Shown here piece by piece: positions 35,664-46,824 of a stretch of DNA of 64,000 nt. The notes beneath the pieces were generated by a model. The model had not been told where the DNA came from. It did not search any database and saw only the letters and a list, made by a program, of their open reading frames with translations. The translations under genes were made by a program, and so were the position numbers. Source of the stretch: Oxyruncus cristatus (Eukaryota; Chordata; Aves; Passeriformes; Cotingidae); contig VXAY01002322.1 of NCBI GenBank assembly GCA_013399855.1, positions 72,063 to 136,062 of the forward strand, read 5' to 3'. Each line of letters starts with the position of its first letter. Position 1 is the stretch's first letter.

Positions 35664-36135
35664 GTCATAAGAATGGTTTGGGTGGGAAGGGACCTTAAAG
35701 ACCATCCAGTCCCACCCAGACATGCCTTCCACCAGCCCAGGTTACTCCAACCTGGCTTTGGACACTTTCAGGGATCCAGAGGCAGCCACAGCATCTCTGG
35801 GAATCCTGGGCCAGGGCCTCCCCACCCTCCCAGACAGGAATTCCTTCCCAATATATCACCCAAATTTCGTCTTTTCCAGTGGGAATCCATTCCCCTTGCC
35901 CTGTCTCTCCTGCCTTGTCCCCAGTCCCTCTGCAGCTCTCCTGGAGCCCCTTTAGGCCCTGCCAGGGGCTCTCAGCTCTCCCTGGAGCCTTCTCTTCTCC
36001 AGGGGAACCCCCCCAGCTCTCCCAGCCTGGCTCCAGAGCAGAGGGGCTCCAGCCCTGGCAGCAGCTCCGGGGCCTCCTCTGGACTCTCGGCAGCAGCTCC
36101 ACGTCCTTGTGCTGTTGTTCCCCAGAGCTGCTGCA
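35664..36135 (-). mobile_element. CR1 LINE 3' end, antisense, 470 bp
   Basis: gtcataagaatggtttgggt, ggacactttcagggatccag, ccttcccaatatatcaccca, ctgcaaggggct-type block as ctgccaggggctctcagctc, and gcagcagctccacgtccttg, the reversed ORF2-derived part. Same young subfamily as 58100-58738. Confidence 0.93.
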
Positions 36136-36682
36136 TCCCTGCGTTGAATTGGATTTCCGGAATAAGCAGCTCCTACAATTCCAGCCACATGAACGTGGTA
36201 GAATGGTTACCTCGACTCCTTCTTTTAAAATTCCCAAGGTATATTTTTATCTGAAAAAGCAACGTGTTCCCAGTGTTTTAAAACGTCTTTCTGGGGCGGG
36301 TTTGTTTCACTCGATCAAACCGCGGCTCCTTGGTTGGTCTCGGGCTGAGCTGGGGATGGAAGTGCTCCATCAAACAAGCTCAGAGTCAGGATTTACTCCC
36401 ATGCAGTAAAATCCTAAGGACCACTGAGCTGGGTTTAAGCACGGAAAAGATATATGAGCCTTGTCCTCTGGTGAGATGAGAGTTACTCCCAGTGATAAAC
36501 TTTGCCTGGGCGGGCACTGAGTTTGTGAAGTATTTAGGGGTATTTCTCTCCCAGCTTTCATTCAGGAGCGTCTCAGATCATTAAAAACACAAATTAAACT
36601 TCCAGACAACCCTACCTGAGAGGGAGGGGAGGCTCTGTGCTGGTTTTACAGCCTGGGAGCTCCCATGGAGATCCTGTTTTTA

Positions 36683-36923
36683 TAAAATCATAGAATATGC
36701 TGAGTTGGAAGGGACCCACCAGGACTATCCAGTCCAACTCCTGGCCCTGCACAGGACACCCCAAGAGTCCTCCCCCTCTGCCCCAGAGGATCATCCAAAC
36801 CCTCCTGGAGCTCTGGCAGCCTTGGGGCTGTGCCCACTGCCCTGGGGAGCCTGGTCAGTGCCCAACCAGCCTCTGGGGGAAGAACCTTGTGCTGAGATCC
36901 AACCTGAGCCTGCCCTGACTGTG
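36683..36923 (-). mobile_element. CR1 LINE 3' end, antisense, second subfamily
   Basis: aaaatcatagaatatgctga, gaagggacccaccaggacta, aaccctcctggagctctggc, gagatccaacctgagcctgc. Reverse of the type at 37985-38434. Confidence 0.9.
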
Positions 36924-37019
36924 CTTTAAACCAGCAGAGCTCCTCAATCTCAATTCCCACCGCCCAGCTCCTGATCCGGGCTGGCACCCCGCCCCGTGCC
37001 TCACGCTTTGGAAGCACAG

Positions 37020-37500
37020 CTGTGTTGTGCCCGCCGGACGGGCTGTGCGTGAAGCTTTATTTCACCTGAAGTGGCGGCAAAAGCCGCTCCCGCGCGCCGG
37101 GCTTGGTTTCACTCTTGGCCGTGCTCGCGCAGCCTTTGCCCGACTCGGATGTTGGACGTGGATTTGGGCGCTGGAGCCGAGGTGTGAGGCCGTGCTTTGT
37201 TGGCAGGCCGGGGCTGTAACCTGATTAATCGGAACAGGTAAAAAGTAACGCGATCCATCAGCAGCACAACCGGCGGCGCGGTCGGCGAGTCGTGAATTTT
37301 TCATCAGGGGCCCCTCGGAGAGGAGGTTTAGTTACCGAGGGTGGTAGAAAGGAGGGAAACGTAGCCAGGCTTTCATCCAGAGGGATATTGCCTAACCAGC
37401 TAGGAATCCTTTCATCAATAAATTATGAGAAGAATGGGAAAGTTTCGAAAGATCTGCCTGTTAACGTGCTCTCATCCGGCAAATTTAAGGAGCATTGGAT
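37020..37500. promoter_or_regulatory. Candidate regulatory/conserved non-coding block
   Basis: CpG-bearing, repeat-free sequence with attaatcgg (homeodomain-like, about 37225) and aacaggtaaaa words, then AT-rich sequence with tcaataaattatg (about 37415). Unlike its repeat-rich flanks. No alignment was available, so this is a weak proposal. Confidence 0.22.
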
Positions 37501-37984
37501 TTTGGCCTGGGACGCCTCGCGGGAGAGGGGAGGTGGGAACGTGCAGCCTGAGGAAGGTGAGACCCCGTTGCGTGTGTTGGAGCTGGGATGGGCAGAGAGG
37601 AGGCAAATGTGGTGTGACCGCGGAGCCTGGGATTGAATAACGGGAGGGGAAACCAAGCGGGCGCCCTTTTGTTCCCCCTCCTGGCTGCCGGCCACGCCAC
37701 GGATCCTCCCTGGGAAGGGTGGCCGTGGCGGAGCAGGCATCTGCTCGGCTTTCTGACAGCTCCTGCTTGGTACCAGGGGGGATCCCCGGCCCTGCCTGTG
37801 ATCCTGGTGCCACCACTGCAAGGAGCAGGAGAGGTTTTGTGGCCAAAACTCGTTGAGAGGAGGCAATTTTGGGTGCTCATGTCTTTAATTCATCGTGAGC
37901 TCTGTTGGACTCGGGGATCAGTGAGTGGCAAAGAGGTTGTGGCGGTTTTGGTCGCTGAAATATAAGATATTGAGCCATTAGAGA

Positions 37985-38434
37985 GTGTCCAAAGGAGGGA
38001 ACAAGGATGGGGAAGGGCCTTCATTTGCAGCCGTGGGAGGACACTGAGGGCACTTGGGGTGTTCAGCTGGAGCAGAGGAGACTGAGGGGAGACCTCAGTG
38101 CAGTTCCACCTTCCTGGGCAGGGGCAGAGGAGGGGCAGGGACTGAGCTCTGCTCTGAGGGGACCAGGGACAAGACCCAGGGAAGGGCTGGAGCTGTGCCA
38201 GGGCAGGCTCAGGTTGGATCTCAGCACAAGGCTCTTCCCCCAGAGGCTGGTTGGCACTGACCAGGCTCCCCAGGGCAGTGGGCACAGCCCCAAGGCTGCC
38301 AGAGCTCCGGGAGGGTTTGGATGATCCTCTGGGGCACAGGAGGGGGCTCTTGGGGCTGGGCCTGTGCAGGGCTGAGGGTAGGACTGGATGGTCCTGGTGG
38401 GTCCCTTCCAGCTCAGCACATTCAGTGATTTTAG
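37985..38434 (+). mobile_element. CR1 LINE 3' end, second subfamily, 450 bp
   Basis: gagtgtccaaaggagggaac, gctggagcagaggagactga, caggctcaggttggatctca, ccagagctccgggagggttt, gactggatggtcctggtggg, cagctcagcacattcagtga. The most complete copy of this subfamily in the window. Confidence 0.92.
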
Positions 38435-39015
38435 CACCTCTATGGGTACATTGTGATGGATACAGTGAGAAACAGCCTCTGTTCCCTGGGGAAACTCTCT
38501 CCATGCCCAGGGACAGGAGGTGGAGATTGCAGGGCAGCAAAGTGGCTCCCTGGTTGCACCTACACAGCCCCATCCTTGGTTCTGTGCTCCCTCCCTTGTG
38601 TAACCTGGCACTCGAACAAGAGCTAAGTCAGAACAGAAAGCAGAAGAATTCCGAGCCCGGATTGAACTCCCATGGTGTTTACAGGGTGGAAACTTCCCCA
38701 AAAATGCAGTTTTTCCAAGTTCCTCTTTGCTGTCAACGTGTTTTTGTTGCTGGTTTTTCGGCAGCTCTGCCCCTGCTGCTCGTGACAATTGGGCAAATTA
38801 TTCCGGTGTCAGGGAAAGGGGACCGTTGGTGTGGGGTGATGAGCAGGGAACAAAGCAGGACTGGGATTTACAATGTGTTTGCTTCCACCCTGACTTAATT
38901 TCCTCGTGTTTACTGTGGGCAGAGCGTTCTCCAAGCGTAACCTCAAGCACGTTGTCTCCTTGGAGAACCAGCCCAGGGAGCCTCGGCTCTTGGAGTTGTG
39001 GGTGCCCTGTCTTCG
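38435..39015. other. Intronic sequence without recognised features
   Basis: Average composition. No repeat or exon recognised. Confidence 0.5.
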
Positions 39016-39080
39016 TAGAATCGTGGAATCACATGGGCTGGAAGGGACCTTAAAGGTCATCTCGTTCCAACCGTGGACAC
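39016..39080 (-). mobile_element. Short CR1 LINE tail, antisense
   Basis: gtagaatcgtggaatcacat, gggctggaagggaccttaaa, ggtcatctcgttccaaccgt, then broken. Confidence 0.82.
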
Positions 39081-40203
39081 CTGCCCCCACACTGGAGGCT
39101 AAGTGGGAGTTTGAGGCCTTTAGATCCCACTAAACCCTCTTTCTGAACCTCCAGACTGTGTTTTCCTACAGCTGCTCATCATGTGCCCAGCAAAGCCTCT
39201 CCAAGGAGAGTCATTTCACAGGAACTTGGGGAGAAAATGCCCCCACGAAGTAAATTTCCCATGACCCACCTACCTGGAGGTCACGAATCCTGTGGCCAAG
39301 TTGGCTTCCTCCAGGAGAGAGAGAATTCCAGCTCCTTTCCTGCAGAATCTGCTCTTGCTCTGGATGTTGGCAAAGAATGGACGGCTTGGAGCCTGGCTAA
39401 TAAATGAGATTTTTCCAGAGCAATTAGAGCGAGTTACTGAGTTACAACCTGGAGGAATTGTGTTGTCAGCCTGGAGTAGCTCAGGATCCTTGTTAGGCAC
39501 AAGAGACAGGAAGAATCGAAGCTCTTTGGTGTTTTGACTGGCAGGTTTTGCTTTATTTTGATCCTGAGCTTTGCAACCCCAGTAACTGATGCTGCAGGAA
39601 TTCCTGATTGATATCCCAGTGTCCTTTCTTGCACGAGAAGGTAAATGCTTCTGCCATAAGTTGGCAGATTTTAGGGATCTTCAGGCTAAATAAGCCTGGA
39701 TACCTGGAGTTTGTCTTTCAGAGACATCTCAAATCTCCTACCAGCCTCGAATCAGAAAGTCCAGGTGGTGAAACCTTCTAGAGAAATAAGTCCACTCTGT
39801 CCCCCTTTGCCCAGGTGAGAATATCCAGGCCCCTGCTCCAGAGGGGTGTGTGGGAATGGGCCCTTATGGATCATCCATTGCAATGTGGCATTTGGTTAAT
39901 CCAGCATTTAAATATGTGTTTTCTGGGTGTTTTGGTCGTCCGGTTTCTTACAAACACAGGCAAACAGGGCTCTTTCCATGGATTTGGAGTGAACCACTGG
40001 CTTGCTCTGCTGCCGTTGCCTTGGGAATGTCATTTAAACCTCCTCAGACCTCCAAGGATGGTGAGGAACCTTAATAATGTGGGACAAAGTCCTCCTAAAA
40101 TCCAGAGCAGACCAAAGGAGTTTTATCCTGGTCATTTATACCTTTATGGTGTAATTCCGTAACTGTTTTCCTGCATGTTGGAAGGGATCATTTCCTAATT
40201 ATA
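39081..40203. other. Intronic sequence without recognised features
   Basis: No CR1, tandem repeat or exon recognised. Confidence 0.5.
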
Positions 40204-40423
40204 CACAGGGAAGAAACTGTTCCCTGGGAGGATGGTGAGGTGCTGACACAGGTTCCAAAGGAAGCTGTGGCTGCCCCTGGATCCCTGGAAGTGTCCAAGG
40301 CCAGGTTGGACAGGGCTTGGAGCACCCTGAGGTAGTGGAAGGTGTCCCTGCCCATGGCAGGGGGTGGGATTGGATGGTCTTGAAGGTCCTTTCCAATCCA
40401 GACCATGCTGTGGTTCTGTTATC
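40204..40423 (+). mobile_element. CR1 LINE 3' end
   Basis: cacagggaagaaactgttcc, ctggatccctggaagtgtcc, ccatggcagggggtgggatt, gaccatgctgtggttctgtt. Confidence 0.92.
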
Positions 40424-41118
40424 TCTAGAGAAGCAGATGGTTTTTTTCTTGTTGTAGGTTTTTTGGGACTGAATTGGTGTTGGAGAAGTTTGGGAGGGTC
40501 CTTTCTTGGGTGTTTATCCAGAGCCAGGAGGTTTATCAGCCATGAAAGGGTGGGAGGTCAAAGGCAACACCAACAGCAGGGTTGGTGCTGACCTTCTGGA
40601 ACCAGAGCTTCCCAGGGATCAGAAAACCCATGGACATGCTGGGGCGAAGGAGAGGAGGAAGCCAGAGATCCCTTATCGGAACAGATTCTGCCTGGAAGGT
40701 GCTTCCAACTACTTGGAGCGGAGCCAAGTTCATCTTCGGAGCTTCGCTGCCAAGATTTCCACAAGGACTTGTCTGATAAGCGAGGAAGTGGAGCAGCCTC
40801 CAGTCCCCCCAGCACGGTGGGGTGTCTCCCAGGGAAGGCTGGGCTCACACCTGCCTGCAGGAGACGAGCAGCCAAAAAACAGGAGCCAACATATTTTGGC
40901 CGAGGCAGAGCAGGAATCCTCCATGGAATGGCTGCGTCTCAGGCTGGGCCTGGGAGGAGTCTGGGACCACTCCCCAGCCCATGTTTTAAGCTTGGCTTAA
41001 GGGTTTGCACTGGGGAATATCAACCTCTGTGGGGGGATTCCTGGAGCGTCCAAGGGTCTTGCTGGGATTTGTGCCATTATTGCCTTAGTTTGCTGGTGGG
41101 GGTAAGAGCAAGGATGGT
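40424..41118. other. Intronic sequence without recognised features
   Basis: A 164-codon open frame lies here but has no recognisable domain or splice context. Treated as non-coding. Confidence 0.5.
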
Positions 41119-41610
41119 CATGGAGTCATGGAATGGTTTGGGTTGGAAGGGACTGTGGTCATAGAATCATGGAATGGTTTGGGTTGGAAGGGACTGTGGT
41201 CATAGAATCATGGAATGGTTTGGGTTGGAAGGGACTGTGGTCATAGAATCATGGAATGGTTTGGGTTGGAAGGGACTGTGGTCATAGAATCATGGAATGG
41301 TTTGGGTTGGAAGGGACTGTGGTCATAGAATCATGGAATGGTTTGGGTTGGAAGGGACTGTGGTCATAGAATCATGGAATGGTTTGGGTTGGAAGGGACT
41401 GTGGTCATAGAATCATGGAATGGTTTGGGTTGGAAGGGACTGTGGTCATAGAATCATGGAATGGTTTGGGTTGGAAGGGACTGTGGTCATAGAATCATGG
41501 AATGGTTTGGGTTGGAAGGGACTGTGGTCATAGAATCATGGAATGGTTTGGGTTGGAAGGGACTGTGGTCATAGAATCATGGGATGGTTTGGGGTGGAAG
41601 GGATTTTAAA
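41119..41610. repeat. 41-bp tandem array (12 units) built from a CR1 3' tail
   Basis: Units start at 41120 (divergent first unit), then at 41161, 41202, 41243 and so on every 41 bp to 41571. The ten units from 41161 to 41570 look identical to each other. Each holds atagaatcatggaatggt, ttgggttggaagggac and tgtggtc. The last unit (from 41571) runs into the body of an antisense CR1. A CR1 end plus a few flanking bases has been amplified. Confidence 0.95.
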
Positions 41611-41705
41611 GGCCATCCAGTCCAACCCCAGTGAGCAGGGACAGCGTCAACCAGGCCACGTTACTCAGAGCCTTGTCCTTGAATGTTTCCAGGGATGGAG
41701 AACGT
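41571..41705 (-). mobile_element. CR1 LINE 3' end, antisense, source of the 41-bp array
   Basis: atagaatcatgggatggttt, ggaagggattttaaaggcca, agtccaaccccagtgagcag, tccttgaatgtttccaggga. Its left end is the terminal unit of the array. Confidence 0.88.
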
Positions 41706-42837
41706 GGAGAAATTGGGTTGAAAAATAACTCTCCAAGTTGAGGGAGAATCTCCAAAACCACCCCTCAACCTGCCCCAAAGGCCCCGAGTCCATGAACAGC
41801 TCTGCCCAGCGAGCGAACGAAAAGCTTGGGCGATTTCTTCTACTTCACCCTCTTTCCTGAGATGACCCAAGTCAACACAACTGTGGGTTTCCATCTCACG
41901 TGCCCGGGGCAGGGTGACGGGCCCAGGGCGAGGATGGGGCTGGAAGTGAACACCTGGAAACAGGAGTTTCTGACCTCGGCGAAGGTGATAAGAGCCAGAT
42001 TGCTGAACCGGGAAAGGAAAGAAAAGAGCACTTGTGACTCAAACAGGAGCGAAACTCCCCCTCCCATATGCCCTCGTGCTCTGATTGCAGCTGATTAAAA
42101 AGACAGGTATTACTCACCAGATTTTATCGGGTCTTTCCACACCTAAAAGGGCCCCCGGACACCGTCACCTGAACCGTGGCTGCAGTTTCAGTCTTAGCAC
42201 TGTTTTAATTTTGGTGAAGCCCATGTTGTTGCGTGGAGATGGGGCCTCTCAGGTGCTTGTCTTGCTTCTTGGTGCTTTGTCTTTCTGAGTCTACCCGTAA
42301 AAAAAAAACCCCTCCAATAAATTAAAAAAGTTGTAAAAGGTGGAGAGAAAGAACCAGCAAGGGGTGGGTCGTGCTTGCCCGAGTTGCTTTAGGAGCTGAT
42401 CAGATCAGGCTCCTTCATATCTCATGCCAGCCTAGAGGTTTTTTTGACAGCTTGAAAACACCCAGTGAAAATCTCTGTCAGCCAGAGATTTTTAGATGAA
42501 GTCTGGGCTCAGCCAGCGAGCAGGATAATTGGTGCTGCTGCTGCTGCCAGCGCTGAGGTTTCCTTCTTTCAGATGGTAAAAGGTGCCGGGGCCCTTCTGC
42601 CTTCGTCTGAGTGAAGGGGGGAGGAAAAATCCCGGCTGTGAAACTGTGTAAACTGCTGGGCTGAACTCTGCAGCAGCAGGTGAACCCTCAGCAGGGTCTG
42701 TGAGGTGTTCTTGGTGGGGACAGGGAGACCTGGGTTGGTTCTGCTGGTGGTGTTCATGCACCTTCTGGAGGAGCTCTCCTGGAAGGCCTGTGCTGGTCCA
42801 AGGTGAGGTTTTGTGCTCAGTCCATCGGTAGTTGCTG
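41706..42837. other. Intronic sequence, CR1-free; candidate conserved stretch about 42360-42560
   Basis: The part around 42380-42550 (ggagctgatcagatcaggct, cagccagagatttttagatg, ggataattggtgctgctgct) has the even, repeat-free look of conserved non-coding DNA, ending in a (GCT)n run. This is a weak inference. Confidence 0.3.
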
Positions 42838-42900
42838 GTTGAATGGTTGGACTCGATGATCTTAAGGGTCTTTTCCAGCTTAAATGATCCTGTGGAGCTG
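42838..42900 (+). mobile_element. Short CR1 LINE tail
   Basis: ttgaatggttggactcgatg, atcttaagggtcttttccag, cttaaatgatcctgtggagc. Confidence 0.85.
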
Positions 42901-43839
42901 TGGTCGGCCAGAGCTCAGATTAATTAAAGGATTAAAGGATGACTTGGTTAGGACCGACTTCCATCCAAGGAGAGACACGTTTGCCGGACAGGGGCCTTAT
43001 GCTGCAGGATAAAGTGTAACTGCCCGCTGGGAAATTGGGGAAAATGTGAGAAATGCTCCCCTAGAAAAGCTGGAGTTGTGTTATTGTCCACCAAGAGGTG
43101 GGCAAAGCTTTGGCGTAGCAGGGACCAGGAGCAGGGTGTGCCACTGGCCTTCAAACGAGGGAATATTAACTATTAATTAAGGGAAAAAAATCCAGTTTGT
43201 CGACGATCCGATGTTTTCTCGATTTCTGTTTCACCATCTCGAGGCGCAACAGAGCTTCCAGAGGAGAGGCAATAAGGATGGAGGACACAAAGTGCTCCGG
43301 GGTTTTTAGGCTGAGCCCTAGGCTTGGCTTTTCCCCGTTGCTCCCCGGGCTTTCAGAGAGCCAGATCAGCCAAACGTTTTCTTTAACAGAGCCTCAAACC
43401 CATCCAAACTCCCCTTCATCTGCTCAGGGAGGGTTTTTTGTTTTTTTTTTTTCCTTTTTCCTAGGACTGTCGTTCCCGACTGAAGGCGTCTTTTATTTCA
43501 TTTTATTCTTTTTTTTTCCTCTTTTTCTTTTTTCCCCCCCTCAAAAAAATCAATCCCTCCTCGTGTCGAGAGCGCTTCCATTAATATCAGATGGGAAAGG
43601 CAGGCCAGGCACTGAAAGTGGATATAGTTTGCATTTGAAGGAAGGTTTTGTGTATGAAACTGAGAAACTCTTCCCCCAGTCTGACACCGGTGATTGATTG
43701 CAGCTCTGCTAAAGATTAGCCAGACGTTTTAAGCACCGCAATTATTCATGTTTTCCTACTTCGGTGCTATATTTAAACCTGGCCTAAAGACGAATGGACG
43801 GACGCTGGGTTTCTGCTGCTGCACGGGAGGGAAAGAGCC
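42901..43839. other. Intronic sequence; T-rich tract at about 43430-43540
   Basis: T/C-rich low-complexity run from gggttttttgttttttttttt to cccccctcaaaaaaatcaatc. Otherwise unrecognised. Confidence 0.5.
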
Positions 43840-43938
43840 TTTTTTATTTTATTTTATTTTATTTTATTTTATTTTATTTTATTTTATTTTATTTTATTTT
43901 ATTTTATTTTATTTTATTTTATTTTATTTTATTTTATT
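43840..43938. repeat. (TTTTA)n pentanucleotide array, about 20 units
   Basis: Uninterrupted ttttattttattttatttta repeat ending at an undetermined base (n43939). The N suggests that the assembled length is unreliable. Confidence 0.95.
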
Positions 43939-43939
43939 N
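43939..43939. other. Undetermined base at end of (TTTTA)n array
   Basis: Single n within attnt, at the right edge of the microsatellite. Confidence 0.98.
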
Positions 43940-43969
43940 TACAGTAATCTCCCCGCCTGGAAACTAAAT

Positions 43970-44255
43970 GGACTTTTATAAAAGGGGTTGAAAAAGAGAG
44001 AAGGGAAGTAAAAGCCTTGAAAGCAGTGTACTCCCGTGTCTCCGGCTGTGCAGAGGTTGTTGTGCCTGTGGTCGCATTTCTCACTGAAATCCACGGGAGT
44101 TTTTCGGAGATACTGTTGGTGGCCGAGCCTAGAAATATAGTGATGTGCAAAAATGAAAGGCGAAAATTACAGAGAAAACAAAAACGAATGTCAATAAACA
44201 TTCAGTCTCGCAACGATATAGAAAGGATTCCCAAGTGCCCTTCCCCTGAAAGCGT
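43970..44255. promoter_or_regulatory. Candidate conserved non-coding block between two TTTTA arrays
   Basis: Repeat-free stretch such as tgtgcaaaaatgaaaggcga and caataaacattcagtctcgc, different in texture from its low-complexity flanks. No alignment available. Weak. Confidence 0.22.
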
Positions 44256-44267
44256 TAATGGGGTTTG

Positions 44268-44296
44268 GATTTTATTTTATTTTATTTTATTTTTAA
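44268..44296. repeat. Short (TTTTA)n array, about 5 units
   Basis: gattttattttattttattt then tttaatttttgggggggg. Same unit and strand as the array at 43840-43938. Confidence 0.88.
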
Positions 44297-44895
44297 TTTT
44301 TGGGGGGGGTGTTATTTGATTTTTCCCGATCTCCCCTGTGCCTGAGCCATGTGTGGCTCTCGGCACGAGGAACACGTGATGCCCATTAAAGCCCCGGCAC
44401 CTCGGTGACGGCTCTGGGGGGGTTGGGAGATGCCTGAGGGCTCTGGGAGGGGTCCAGGTGTCCCAGGGTGCAGTTTGTGCTCGGGGTCTTCATCCCTCAC
44501 TACAAGGAGAGACCCCAACAGCGCTGGGGGACTCTGGGCCCCGTGGGTTGGTGTTGGTGAAGCGACCCGCTGCCGATGGGCGGGAGGAGGCTGGAAAATA
44601 AAAATAGGGTGCTTTGGTTTTGTGGGGTTTGTTTTTTTCCTTTCCTGCTGCTGGTGGTGGAAGTGGAAACCTCCGGCAGGAGCTGGTTATGGGATTTCTG
44701 GTGCTTTCTGTGGGTGGGCGAAGGGATAATAATGCACATTTCTGATCCAAGCTAAGGCAACAGTTTTGTGCATCTTTGCTCTCCAGTGACACACCTGGAG
44801 CAGAACTTCACCCAGAGATCTTCAGCCACTGCCCCAACTTGGTTTCCACTTGGAAAGAAGCAAACCTCAAAATTACCCCACTTTGAAATTCCTTT
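44297..44895. other. Intronic sequence without recognised features
   Basis: G-run at about 44302-44309. Otherwise nothing recognised. Confidence 0.5.
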
Positions 44896-45267
44896 ATCAC
44901 AGAATCATGGAATGGTTTGGGTTGGAAGGGACTTAAAATTGTCCAGTGCCACCCCCTGCCATGTGGCTCCCACTGTCCCAGGTTGATCCAAGCCCCATCC
45001 AGCCTGGCCTTGGACACTTCCAGGGATCCAGGGACAGCCACAGCTTCTCTGCCCAGCCTGGGCCAGGGCCTCCCCACCCTCCCAGACAGCAATTCCTTCC
45101 CTGCCCTCTGGCACTGGGAAGCCATTCCCTGTGTGCTGTCCCTCCCTGCCTTGTCCCCAGTCCCTCTCCAGCTCTCCTGGAGCCCCTTTAGGCCCTGCAA
45201 GGGGCTCTCAGCTCTCCCTGGAGCCTTCCCTTCTCCAGGGGAACCCCCCCAGCTCTCCCAGCCTGTC
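44896..45267 (-). mobile_element. CR1 LINE 3' end, antisense, 370 bp
   Basis: atcacagaatcatggaatgg, gtggctcccactgtcccagg, ggatccagggacagccacag, cagacagcaattccttccct, ctgcaaggggctctcagctc, cccagctctcccagcctgtc. Young-subfamily block present. Confidence 0.93.
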
Positions 45268-46479
45268 TTCCATGGGAATTTTTCATTAATTGGATTTTTT
45301 GGGGTTGAAGATGCTCCCAACAGCCTTTTCCTTGCTCATCTCCCCCCAGCACGAACAAGCAAACTCTGGATTACAGAGTCTGATTTGCTTGAAGGCTTGT
45401 CCCAGAGGTTTTGTAGGGAAAAACAAAGGACTTGAGCCTCTGGATGACTTCGGCGAGGTCTGGGAAAGGTAACTCAGACAGACAAAACCTCTTGCCAGTA
45501 AACTCCAGTTAATTATCCGCTGCCGCACTTGGAGAGCTCGGCACATCAGGCCGAGGTTGAGACCCCTTGGCTTGCGGAGAGAGGACGGGAGCTGCCGGGA
45601 AAGCTGGTGGAAGAGCCGCCCTTGTGATGTGTTCCATGTCGGGCAGGCCGGGGGACAGCGCGTTTACGGCTCCAAAGGTTCCCCGGAGCGGGATCCGCAG
45701 CCCGCGGCCGAGCTCGGAGGCGACATTTGAACTCCCGCTGGTTTTCCCCCCCGCAGTTTTCTGACCGCTTTTCCAGGACTTTGCAGCGCCTTGGGAAGTC
45801 AGGGATTGAGTGGGAGCTGCTGGGTAGATGATGATGATGATGGGGATGGTGATGGGGATGGTGGTGATGGGGATGGTGGTGATGACACGGAGTGGCCGCT
45901 CACACCCGTCATTCGGTTTGTCCCTGCCCTGCCTTGCCAGTGGGATTCCTCGATGGAATTGATGGTGTCATTATCGAGCGCAGGGGATTGGTTTTTTCAA
46001 TTTTTTGGGGGGGGTAAAAAAACACAGGTCTGTGTTGTTTTTATCCCGTCTCTGGATGATTTACAACTTCGGAGCGTTGCAGCTGTTTAGACTGTGGCGA
46101 AGTTTGGCTTCACGTGCGCTCACCCCTCCCGCGTCGTGGTATTAATAACCCTCTGTGTTAAGGAGAGGAATTCAAGGGGGTTTTTTCCCAAAAAAACAAT
46201 GTTTTGGAGATGAGAAACCCTGAAAAACCACGGACAGGTGTCCCAGAGCCTCGTGCTCCCACCACAGGTCGGGAAAGGGGTGAAGTGGAGCCCGAAAAGC
46301 CGATGGCAAAGGGCAGAATGAAGCGGGAGAACAGCTCCGACCTAATGAGCTGCAAAGGTCATTAAAGCCACAGGGAGCGGGTTGGCATCACCCAGGGATC
46401 CTTCCTGGGAATTGCTGCTGCTCCAGGATAATGCAATAGGTTGTAGGGATTGCCTTGTGCTGTTGGATGCCTCTTCCCT
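45268..46479. other. Intronic sequence with CpG-bearing part and a GAT/GGT simple repeat
   Basis: CpG-rich around 45640-45730 (ccggggg..., cgcggccgagctcggaggcg). No exon recognised. The simple repeat is listed separately. Confidence 0.5.
45826..45888. repeat. (GAT)n/(GGGGAT)n simple repeat
   Basis: gatgatgatgatgatgggga followed by tggtgatggggatggtgg units. It would encode an Asp/Gly run by chance. Confidence 0.88.
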
Positions 46480-46824
46480 GGGGAAGAAAGGGAGAGGAAA
46501 AAGGAGAAAAGGAGATGAAAAGGGGAGGGAAAAAATGAGAAAAAAAATAGGGGGCAAAAAAGAAAAAAGGGAGGCAGAAATTAAAAAAAGGGAGGGAAAG
46601 GAAAACAGAAAAAGGAGGGGGAATAAAGGAGGAAGAGAAAAGGGGGGAAAAGGAGAATGGAAAAAAGAAAAAAGGAGAGGGAAGAAAAAACAGGGGGAAA
46701 AGGGGGAAAAGGAATAATGGAGGAAATAAAAAAGGGAGGGAAAAGGGGAAGCTGGAGGGGGAAGGAAAATCGAGATGTAAAGGGAAAAAGGAAAAATGAA
46801 AACAAACAAAAAAAAAAAGTAAAG
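46480..46824. repeat. Polypurine (GGGAAAA-rich) tract, 345 bp
   Basis: Almost purely A/G on the + strand (such as ggaaaaaggagaaaaggaga), with only scattered pyrimidines. It ends directly at the assembly gap. Confidence 0.92.

Noticed and set aside
40506..41000. 164-codon open frame on the + strand
   Set aside because: No recognised domain, no splice signals, and compositional features of ordinary intron.
41119..41610. CRISPR-like array
   Set aside because: The 41-bp units are contiguous, with no unique spacers, and derive from a CR1 tail in a vertebrate genome.
45826..45888. Acidic Asp/Gly-rich peptide
   Set aside because: A GAT/GGGGAT simple repeat without coding context.
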